In this document: piece after piece, positions 54,318 through 61,007 of the stretch
Layout of the letters: each line of letters begins with the position of its first letter
Position numbering within the stretch: the first letter of the stretch is position 1
Origin: UBA8337 sp965662725
Lineage (GTDB): Bacteria; Pseudomonadota; Alphaproteobacteria; RS24
Direction of reading: 5' to 3'
DNA: 63,563 nucleotides
Assembly: GCA_965662725.1 (NCBI GenBank)
Contig: CBFIIT010000006.1
Location: 1 to 63,563, forward strand
Made by a program: the position numbers and the translations under genes
Notes under the pieces: model-generated
Databases searched by the model: none
Told to the model about the DNA's origin: nothing
The model's input: only the letters and a program-made list of their open reading frames with translations

Positions 54318-55859
54318 ATGCCAAATGATAATACACCTATTCTAATCGGTGCCGGACTGACGGTTCAAAAAGAAAAAGACGTTGTTAAAGCCAAATCACC
54401 TTTGGCGCTGCTGAGCGAAGCGGCGGAACGGGCGTTGGCCGATGCCGGTGCCTCGGTCGATGCGATTGATACCATGGCAGGCATCCGCTTTGTCACGGAC
54501 TCGCCGGAAGGGCGCAATCTGCCGTTCGGTAAATATAAGAATATCGGTCTCAGCGTTGCCAATCAGTTGGGCATTAAACCGTCGCAAGCACTGATGGCGG
54601 CGACCGGCGGCAATAGCCCGCAAATGATGATAAATGAATTGGCCGAGCGCATCAGCAAAGGCGATGTCGGCGCGGCACTTTTGGTTGGTGGTGAAGGGCT
54701 TGGCTCTATCATGCGCGCTGTCGGTAGCGGTGTAGATTTGAGCCAGACCGAAGGCTGGAATGATGATGCCGACGATATTCGTGAAGATATCGGCGTTGAA
54801 AAAGATGGCTGCTCCTCGGTTGAGCGGCGGCATATGCTGTATTATCCGGTTAATTATTACCCGATTTTTGAAAACGCACTGCGCCATCATTTAGGCCGCG
54901 ATGTGCCGACCCATATTCAAAAGCTGGGTCAGTTGATGCAGCCCTTTACCGAAGTGGCGGCAGAAAATCCGTATAGCTGGTTTCCTGTGGCGCGCTCGGC
55001 TGAAGAGATTGCCAAAGTAGACGAGCGCAATCGACTGGTTGGCTATCCTTACCCGAAATATATGAACTCGGTGATTCAAGTAAACCAAGGCGCCGCCATC
55101 GTGCTGACCTCGGTCGGCAAAGCGCGCGAGATGGGTATTGATGAGAGCAAATGGGTTTATTTGCACGGCTGCGCTGAAGCCAATGATATTTGGAACCCGA
55201 TTGAACGGCCTGAATTGCATCGCAGCCATGCGATGAAAGGCATGGCAGAATTGGCGCTGGATATGGCCGGTTGGCAAGTCAGCGATATTGATTATTTCGA
55301 CCTTTATTCATGCTTTCCGGTTGCCGTTGAAGTGGCCTGCCGCGAAATGGGTATCGATGAAGACGACTCGCGTCCGTTCACTGTCACCGGCGGCCTGCCA
55401 TATTTCGGCGGTGCCGGTAATGCCTATACGTTGATGTCGGTTGCGTTGATGGCGCAAAAATTGCGCGCCAATCCGGGCAGTAAAGGGTTTTGCAACGGCA
55501 ATGGTTGGTTCTTGACCAAACACTCTTTGGGTCTCTATTCGACAACACCTTTTGAGGGCGATTGGCAACGTGAAGCGCCAAGTGTCTTGCAGGGCAAAAT
55601 CGATGCGATGGATAAATTGCCATTTGTCGATGAAGCGAATGGCAGCGGCACGATTGAAAGCTACACGGTGGCCCATGTCGCCGGTAAAGATGCCGATGGT
55701 ATCCTTATCGGGCGGATGGATAGCGGCGAACGGTTCTGCGCGCATATGACCAAAGAGGGCGGCCAAACCGATCGTCTGATGCAAGAGGATTGCATCGGCA
55801 TGACCGGTCAATTGGTGGTCAATCAAGAGAAGCTGAATATTTTTACACCGGATAAATAA
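54318..55859 (+). CDS. Thiolase-like protein lacking the nucleophilic cysteine
   Basis: 513 residues with the thiolase fold (about 1-400), followed by an extra C-terminal domain (about 410-513) with an OB-like beta-rich sequence. The usual active-site cysteine is replaced: the matching segment reads AATGGNSPQMMINELA (about residues 94-109). C-terminal region motifs are FNGN-type: GFCNGNGWFLTKHSLGLYS. This resembles the SCP2-thiolase-like 'acetyl-CoA acetyltransferases' of degradation clusters, whose chemistry is not settled; a retro-aldol lyase or binding role is possible. It is followed without a gap by a histidine phosphatase gene. Confidence 0.8.
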   Translation: MPNDNTPILIGAGLTVQKEKDVVKAKSPLALLSEAAERALADAGASVDAIDTMAGIRFVTDSPEGRNLPFGKYKNIGLSVANQLGIKPSQALMAATGGNSPQMMINELAERISKGDVGAALLVGGEGLGSIMRAVGSGVDLSQTEGWNDDADDIREDIGVEKDGCSSVERRHMLYYPVNYYPIFENALRHHLGRDVPTHIQKLGQLMQPFTEVAAENPYSWFPVARSAEEIAKVDERNRLVGYPYPKYMNSVIQVNQGAAIVLTSVGKAREMGIDESKWVYLHGCAEANDIWNPIERPELHRSHAMKGMAELALDMAGWQVSDIDYFDLYSCFPVAVEVACREMGIDEDDSRPFTVTGGLPYFGGAGNAYTLMSVALMAQKLRANPGSKGFCNGNGWFLTKHSLGLYSTTPFEGDWQREAPSVLQGKIDAMDKLPFVDEANGSGTIESYTVAHVAGKDADGILIGRMDSGERFCAHMTKEGGQTDRLMQEDCIGMTGQLVVNQEKLNIFTPDK

Positions 55860-56462
55860 ATGACGCGAATTTATATGATACGGCATGGCAAAGCGGCGGC
55901 CGGATGGGATGGCGATGCCGACCCCGGACTGGACGCATTGGGGCAATCACAAGCGGAAGCGGTGGCTGAGAAAATTCGGGGACTGATTTCTGCGCCTGTG
56001 CCGGTTTTCTCCAGCCCGCTAAAACGCTGCCAAGAAACCTCTGCGCCTTTGGCTCAGGCTTGGGGCGTGACACCGCAAATTGAAACGGGAGTAGGCGAAA
56101 TTCCGCCGCCTGTCACCGATTTAACCGCGCGCACGGAATGGCTGCGCCGCGTCATGGCCGGTTCTTGGGAAGGCTTATATAAAGATGATGTCAGCGTTGA
56201 AAGCGGCGTTGATTTTCGGGGCTGGAATGAAAATGTACTGAACACGCTGGCGTCGATGCAAGGCGAGGCGGTGGTTATATTTTCGCATTTTATTGCGCTG
56301 AACGCTGCCTATTGCGCCGCGACCGGTGCGAAGGATGTCGTCAGTTTCGCTCCGGCCAATTGTTCACTATCCATATTCGAAACAGACGGCGCATCGTTAT
56401 CCTTGCTGGAGCAAGGCGAAGAAACCGAAGATATGAAAATAGCACTGGGTAAAAGCACTTAA
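55860..56462 (+). CDS. Histidine phosphatase family protein
   Basis: 200 residues of the phosphoglycerate mutase-like superfamily. The phosphohistidine is in YMIRHGKAA at the N-terminus; a catalytic arginine lies in SSPLKRCQETSAPLA; and the second histidine is in VVIFSHFIALNAAY. The acidic residue usual in mutases is not obvious. It probably acts as a phosphatase; the substrate is unknown. The start directly abuts the stop of the thiolase-like gene, so they are co-transcribed. Its last codons are duplicated downstream. Confidence 0.88.
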   Translation: MTRIYMIRHGKAAAGWDGDADPGLDALGQSQAEAVAEKIRGLISAPVPVFSSPLKRCQETSAPLAQAWGVTPQIETGVGEIPPPVTDLTARTEWLRRVMAGSWEGLYKDDVSVESGVDFRGWNENVLNTLASMQGEAVVIFSHFIALNAAYCAATGAKDVVSFAPANCSLSIFETDGASLSLLEQGEETEDMKIALGKST

Positions 56463-56488
56463 CAGCTCTGCTGTTTTAGTGCGCCTTC
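56448..56488 (+). repeat. Direct repeat copy 1: end of the histidine-phosphatase gene and hairpin
   Basis: A 41-base segment identical to 56520-56560. It contains the last codons, the TAA, and a near-palindromic hairpin (GCACTTAACAGC / GCTGTTTTAGTGC). A second, 17-base element (CAGCGACCGCCGACAGG) follows each copy, at 56492 and 56575. Confidence 0.95.
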
Positions 56489-56519
56489 CCCCAGCGACCG
56501 CCGACAGGCGGAAGTCGGC

Positions 56520-56560
56520 GGTAAAAGCACTTAACAGCTCTGCTGTTTTAGTGCGCCTTC
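56520..56560 (+). repeat. Direct repeat copy 2: duplicated tail of the histidine-phosphatase gene
   Basis: A perfect second copy, 72 bases downstream of the first. A perfect 9-base inverted repeat (ACCGCCGAC...GTCGGCGGT, 56497-56522) links the two copies. Confidence 0.95.
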
Positions 56561-56604
56561 ATGTTTATAAGGGGCAGCGACCGCCGACAGGTAAAGCCAG
56601 CGTT

Positions 56605-56934
56605 TTAAATCGGTTGTTTGAAGATACCGTCTAGCGAGGTCGTATCTTCGAGCTTTTTCACCATTATCGCATTGCCGACACTGGCTTCCATGCGGTGTTT
56701 GGCAATCTCTTGATATTCGGCTGAGGTCAACCAAGCCATGGCTTTTTCGGCCGATGGAAACTCTATTAAAACCGAGCGGGTGAAATCAAATTCACCTTGT
56801 AAGACTGTCGGTTCTTCATCAACACTCAGCATCGTGCCGCCATAGGGTTCGAAAACTTGAAAAAAGTTTTCCTCATAACGATCATATCCGGCGCGGTCGT
56901 GAATTTTAAAATGGGCAATAATATAAACGCTCAT
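56605..56934 (-). CDS. DUF1330 family protein
   Basis: 109 residues with the ferredoxin-like alpha/beta fold of DUF1330 (MSVYIIAHFKIHDRAGYDRY, then SVLIEFPSAEKAMAWLTSAEYQEI). Its function is unknown; members are dimeric and related to antibiotic-biosynthesis monooxygenase-like folds but lack redox cofactors. GGAG precedes the start. It is convergent with the histidine phosphatase gene across the duplicated region. Confidence 0.88.
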   Translation of the reverse strand: MSVYIIAHFKIHDRAGYDRYEENFFQVFEPYGGTMLSVDEEPTVLQGEFDFTRSVLIEFPSAEKAMAWLTSAEYQEIAKHRMEASVGNAIMVKKLEDTTSLDGIFKQPI

Positions 56935-57027
56935 GGCAGCTCTCCTGTTAATGCCAGCATAATACGCGGGCGCAAACTGTCTAACCGAAAATTAATTTCT
57001 TGAGGTTATCTTGCTGACTTTAGAGTC

Positions 57028-57056
57028 TGGCAATCAGTTCTGTCACCTGCTATAGA
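57028..57056 (+). promoter_or_regulatory. Possible promoter of the tRNA-Leu gene
   Basis: TGGCAA (57028-57033), 17-base spacer, TATAGA (57051-57056), which places the start about 10 bases before the tRNA. The -35 match is weak. Confidence 0.3.
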
Positions 57057-57073
57057 GCGCCTCAGAGTTTCAT

Positions 57074-57158
57074 GCGGGCGTGGCGGAATTGGTAGACGCG
57101 CCAGATTTAGGTTCTGGTACTGAGAGGTGTGGGGGTTCAAGTCCCTCCGCCCGCACCA
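57074..57158 (+). tRNA. tRNA-Leu (anticodon UAG)
   Basis: 85 bases including an encoded CCA end. The acceptor stem GCGGGCG pairs with CGCCCGC. The anticodon stem CCAGA/TCTGG encloses loop TTTAGGT, giving anticodon TAG. A long variable arm, as in class II tRNAs, and GGTTCAAGTCC in the T arm complete the cloverleaf. It reads CUA and other CUN codons. A short hairpin (CCCGC...GCGGG, 57166-57181) follows, between it and tig. Confidence 0.97.
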
Positions 57159-57196
57159 AATAAGGCCCGCTTTTTGGCGGGGATAAGAGGAAGAAA

Positions 57197-58702
57197 ATGA
57201 ATATTAAGGAAGTGAGCGCCGAAGGATTGGCGCGCGAAGTGCAAATCACCATCGCAGCAGCCGATTTGGCCGGCAAGCTGGAGACCAAAATCGACAGCAT
57301 TAAAGACCAAGTGCAGTTGAAGGGTTTCCGCCCGGGTAAAGTTCCGATTGCGCACATCCGTAAAACCTATGGCGAGCAGCTAATGGGTGAGATTATTCAA
57401 GAAACGGTCAATGAATCGAGCCAGAAAATGCTGACTGACCGCGATGAGCGTCCGGCCATGCAGCCTGAAATCAAATTGGTTGGTGAGGCGGAAGAGATTG
57501 TCTCCGGCAAAGCCGATTTGGTTTATGACGTGACTTATGAAGTCATTCCGCCGATTGAACTGGCTGATTTCTCGAAACTGAAATTGGAAAAGCCGGTTGT
57601 TGACGTTGATGATGCGCGGGTTGATGAGGCGCTGGAACGTTTGGCCTCCAGCCGTAAGGAATTTGCTGCGCGCGGCAAAACCGCCAAGGCGCGTGACGGG
57701 GACCGTGTTAAAATCGACTTTATCGGTCGCATTGATGGCGAAGCCTTTGAAGGCGGCGCCGGTGAAGGTTTTGACCTTGAGCTTGGCTCCGGACAATTCA
57801 TTCCGGGCTTTGAAGAGCAATTGGTCGGCTGTAAAGCAGGCGATAAGAAAGACGTTGAAGTCAGCTTCCCAGAGGAGTATGGCGCATCTGAACTGGCCGG
57901 TAAGGCGGCGGTTTTTGAATGCACTGTGCATGAGGTCAGCGAGCCGAAAGACGCGGAAATCAATGAAGAATTCGCAACGTCTTTGGGCATGGAAAGCCTT
58001 GAGAAGTTGAAGGATGCGATGCGCGAACAAATCGGTCAGGATTATGACCAAATGTCACGCGGTCACATGAAGAAAGCATTGCTCGATCAGCTTTCAGACG
58101 GGCATAATTTTGAATTGCCACCGAGCATGGTTGAGATGGAATTCAATCAAATTTGGCATCAATTCGAGCATGAGCTGGAAAATAACCAGCAAAAGCTGGA
58201 AGACTTGGATGAGAGCGAAGAAGATTTGCGGGCTGAATATCGCGGCATTGCCGAGCGTCGTGTGCGCACCGGCTTGGTGCTGGCGGAAGTCGGCAATATC
58301 AATGAAATTCAGGTGACGCAGGAAGAATTGAACCAGGGCCTGATGCAGCGTGTGCAGCAATTCCCCGGTCAAGAACAGCAAGTGTTCGAATATTTCCAGC
58401 AAAATCCGGAAGCTATGGCTCAAATTCGGGCGCCGATTTTTGAAGAAAAAGTCGTCGACTTTATTTGCGAATTGGCCAGCGTAAAAGATAAATCCGTATC
58501 GCTGGAAGAGTTGATGATGGAACCGGGTGCCGAAGACGAAGCAGCCAAGCCGAAAGCGAAAAAAGCCGCTGCTAAAAAAGCACCGGCCAAAAAGGCGGCA
58601 GCCAAAAAGGCTCCGGCCAAGAAGGCAGCAGCTAAAAAACCGGCAGCCAAAAAGGCTCCGGCGAAAAAAGCTGCGGCCAAAAAGGACGCTGATAAAAAAT
58701 AA
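57197..58702 (+). CDS. tig: Trigger factor with long Lys/Ala C-terminal tail
   Basis: A ribosome-bound chaperone and prolyl isomerase that receives nascent chains. 501 residues. The N-terminal domain has the ribosome-docking loop GFRPGKVP (residues 43-50). The PPIase domain lies about 155-245, with GDRVKIDFIGRIDGEAFEGG. The helical C-domain runs to about 440. The final 51 residues (451-501) are almost only K, A and P, with 22 lysines in ten near-repeats of AAAKK or APAKK, like bacterial histone H1-like tails. The typical trigger factor ends near residue 435-450, so this tail is an extension. The tig-clpP-clpX-lon order is classical. Confidence 0.95.
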   Translation: MNIKEVSAEGLAREVQITIAAADLAGKLETKIDSIKDQVQLKGFRPGKVPIAHIRKTYGEQLMGEIIQETVNESSQKMLTDRDERPAMQPEIKLVGEAEEIVSGKADLVYDVTYEVIPPIELADFSKLKLEKPVVDVDDARVDEALERLASSRKEFAARGKTAKARDGDRVKIDFIGRIDGEAFEGGAGEGFDLELGSGQFIPGFEEQLVGCKAGDKKDVEVSFPEEYGASELAGKAAVFECTVHEVSEPKDAEINEEFATSLGMESLEKLKDAMREQIGQDYDQMSRGHMKKALLDQLSDGHNFELPPSMVEMEFNQIWHQFEHELENNQQKLEDLDESEEDLRAEYRGIAERRVRTGLVLAEVGNINEIQVTQEELNQGLMQRVQQFPGQEQQVFEYFQQNPEAMAQIRAPIFEEKVVDFICELASVKDKSVSLEELMMEPGAEDEAAKPKAKKAAAKKAPAKKAAAKKAPAKKAAAKKPAAKKAPAKKAAAKKDADKK

Positions 58703-58736
58703 CTGCGGGGGCGCGGCATTTTTGCGTCCTTTAGCT

Positions 58737-58766
58737 CTTGGCCTTTGTGGCAAAACACCCCACATT
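58737..58766 (+). promoter_or_regulatory. Possible heat-shock (RpoH) promoter of clpP
   Basis: CTTG (58737-58740), 17 bases, then CCCCACATT (58758-58766), close to the RpoH pattern CTTGAA...CCCCATnT. Transcription would start about 16 bases before clpP. TGTGG and CCACA arms (58746-58764) lie within it. Confidence 0.4.
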
Positions 58767-58790
58767 AAGCTGAGTTAAAAGGAGACGAAA

Positions 58791-59429
58791 ATGCACGATC
58801 CGGTCGATACATATATGAACACTCTTGTGCCCATGGTGGTGGAGCAATCCAGCCGTGGCGAGCGTGCCTTCGACATTTATTCACGTTTGTTGAAAGAACG
58901 GGTGATTTTTGTCACCGGTGGCGTTGAAGATTATATGGCCAGCCTGATTACGGCGCAGCTTTTGTTTCTTGAAGCGGAGAATCCGAAAAAGGAAATCTCC
59001 ATGTACATTAATTCGCCGGGCGGGGTGGTGACATCCGGTATGGCGATTTATGACACCATGCAATATATCCGCGCACCGGTGGCAACATTATGTATCGGTC
59101 AGGCTGCCTCTATGGGCTCATTGCTGCTGGCGGCCGGTGAAAGTGGCATGCGTTTTGCGCTGCCGAATGCGCGCATTATGGTTCACCAGCCTTCCGGCGG
59201 TTTCCAAGGGCAGGCATCAGACATTGAACGCCACGCGCAAGAAATTCTCGATATGCGCGCACGACTGAATAAAATTTATGTCGAGCATACCGGACAGACA
59301 TTGCGGAAGATTGAAGATGCGCTGGAGCGCGACACTTTCATGACCGCCGAGCAGGCCAAAGATTTCGGCATTGTTGACGAAGTGACGACGCGGCGCAGCG
59401 ATGATGGTGACGACGCGAAATCAGAATAG
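58791..59429 (+). CDS. clpP: ATP-dependent Clp protease proteolytic subunit
   Basis: The serine protease barrel of the ClpXP and ClpAP machines. 212 residues. Catalytic triad: S108 in GQAASMGSLLL, H132 in RIMVHQPSGG, and D181 in ALERDTFM. The start MHDPVDTYMNTLVPMVVEQ shows that the N-terminal axial loop is present. A ribosome site AAAAGGAGA precedes it. clpX follows by 94 bases with its own ribosome site and no clear terminator between. Confidence 0.97.
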   Translation: MHDPVDTYMNTLVPMVVEQSSRGERAFDIYSRLLKERVIFVTGGVEDYMASLITAQLLFLEAENPKKEISMYINSPGGVVTSGMAIYDTMQYIRAPVATLCIGQAASMGSLLLAAGESGMRFALPNARIMVHQPSGGFQGQASDIERHAQEILDMRARLNKIYVEHTGQTLRKIEDALERDTFMTAEQAKDFGIVDEVTTRRSDDGDDAKSE

Positions 59430-59523
59430 TTTCGCGTGGCACTTGCACTTTTTCGGCTGCTTGTGGTGAAGTAAGGCTTCGAATCGGTTTTGGGGTGGTT
59501 AACCCCGACGAAAGGATAAGAAC

Positions 59524-60819
59524 ATGAGTAAAGTTGGCAGCGGAAGCGATAGCAGCGGCAGCGGCGACAGCAAAAGCACGCTCTATTGCTCGTTTTGCGG
59601 CAAAAGCCAGCACGAGGTTCGCAAGCTGATTGCCGGACCGACCGTTTTCATTTGTGATGAATGCGTTGAATTGTGCATGGATATTATCCGCGAAGAAAGC
59701 AAAGCCTCATTGGTGAAAACCGATGATGGCGTGCCGACACCGGGTGAAATTATTGAAGTGCTTGATGATTATGTTATTGGCCAACCGCACGCCAAGCGGG
59801 TTTTGTCGGTTGCCGTTCACAATCATTATAAGCGGCTCAATCATTCGCAGAAAAATTCCGATGTGGAATTGGCCAAATCGAATATTTTGCTGGTTGGTCC
59901 GACAGGTTGCGGTAAGACTTTACTGGCGCAAACGCTGGCCCGCATTTTGGATGTGCCGTTTACCATGGCCGACGCCACGACTTTAACCGAAGCCGGTTAT
60001 GTCGGTGAAGATGTCGAAAATATCATTCTGAAACTGCTGCAAGCGGCCGACTATAACGTTGAACGCGCGCAACGCGGTATCGTTTACATTGATGAGGTCG
60101 ATAAAATCAGCCGCAAGGCCGATAATCCGTCCATTACCCGAGATGTATCGGGCGAGGGCGTGCAGCAGGCCTTGTTGAAAATCATGGAAGGCACAGTTGC
60201 TTCTGTGCCACCGCAAGGTGGACGCAAGCATCCGCAGCAAGAATTTCTGCAAGTAGATACGACCAATATTCTGTTTATTTGTGGCGGTGCTTTTGCCGGT
60301 CTGGAGCGGGTGATTTCACGCCGCGGTAATGAGACATCTATCGGCTTTAATGCGCGCGTGGATATGCCTGAAGAGCGCAATACCGGCGAGTTGTTAAAAG
60401 AGTTGGAGCCGGAAGATTTGCTGAAATTCGGTCTGATACCGGAATTTGTCGGCCGCTTGCCGGTTTTGGCAACACTGGAAGACCTCGATGAAAACGCGTT
60501 GGTGACGATATTGAGTCAGCCGAAAAACGCCTTGGTTAAGCAGTATCAGCGTTTGTTTGATATGGAAGACAGCAAGCTGACATTTCAAGATGATGCGCTG
60601 CTGGCGGTTGCGCGCAAAGCGATTGAGCGCAAAACCGGGGCGCGTGGCTTGCGCTCCGTGATTGAAGGCATTTTGCTGGATACCATGTTTGAATTGCCGG
60701 CTATGGACGGTGTTGAAGAAGTGGTTATCAGCAAAGAAGTGGTCGAAGGCACCGCCAAGCCACTTTATATCTATGCCAAGAAAGAAGATGAAGCGGCCAG
60801 CGCGCCGAGTGCGTCTTAA
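59524..60819 (+). CDS. clpX: ATP-dependent Clp protease ATP-binding subunit ClpX
   Basis: A AAA+ unfoldase that feeds ssrA-tagged and regulatory proteins into ClpP. 431 residues. N-terminal zinc-binding domain: C22, C25, C44 and C47. Walker A GPTGCGKT at 125-132, Walker B VYIDEVDKI, sensor-2 GARGLRSVIE. A short Ser/Gly-rich N-terminal leader (MSKVGSGSDSSGSG) precedes the zinc domain. It is in the clpP operon. Confidence 0.97.
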   Translation: MSKVGSGSDSSGSGDSKSTLYCSFCGKSQHEVRKLIAGPTVFICDECVELCMDIIREESKASLVKTDDGVPTPGEIIEVLDDYVIGQPHAKRVLSVAVHNHYKRLNHSQKNSDVELAKSNILLVGPTGCGKTLLAQTLARILDVPFTMADATTLTEAGYVGEDVENIILKLLQAADYNVERAQRGIVYIDEVDKISRKADNPSITRDVSGEGVQQALLKIMEGTVASVPPQGGRKHPQQEFLQVDTTNILFICGGAFAGLERVISRRGNETSIGFNARVDMPEERNTGELLKELEPEDLLKFGLIPEFVGRLPVLATLEDLDENALVTILSQPKNALVKQYQRLFDMEDSKLTFQDDALLAVARKAIERKTGARGLRSVIEGILLDTMFELPAMDGVEEVVISKEVVEGTAKPLYIYAKKEDEAASAPSAS

Positions 60820-60846
60820 GAATTCCCTGCGTATTTGAATTAAATG

Positions 60847-60872
60847 GCGGCCCCTAGCGGGCCGCTATTTTG
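60847..60872 (+). terminator. Terminator after clpX
   Basis: GCGGCCC and GGGCCGC arms around CTAGC, followed by TATTTTG. It separates clpPX from lon. Confidence 0.85.
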
Positions 60873-60897
60873 TCGCGGCTTGTTTTATGCTTGCGGC

Positions 60898-60927
60898 ATT
60901 GAAAACCATGTGGACGAACACCACATT
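60898..60927 (+). promoter_or_regulatory. Possible heat-shock promoter of lon
   Basis: ATTGAA (from 60898) with 17 bases between ATTG and CACCACATT (60919-60927), the same geometry as at clpP. It contains a perfect inverted repeat ATGTGG-ACGAACA-CCACAT (60908-60926). Confidence 0.4.
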
Positions 60928-61007
60928 ATTATTGAAGAGCGATTTGGAATCGCGGGTTACTTATTATGTTGTAAGCCCCGTCCGCCAATCGAAGGAGAGT
61001 AGGAAAG

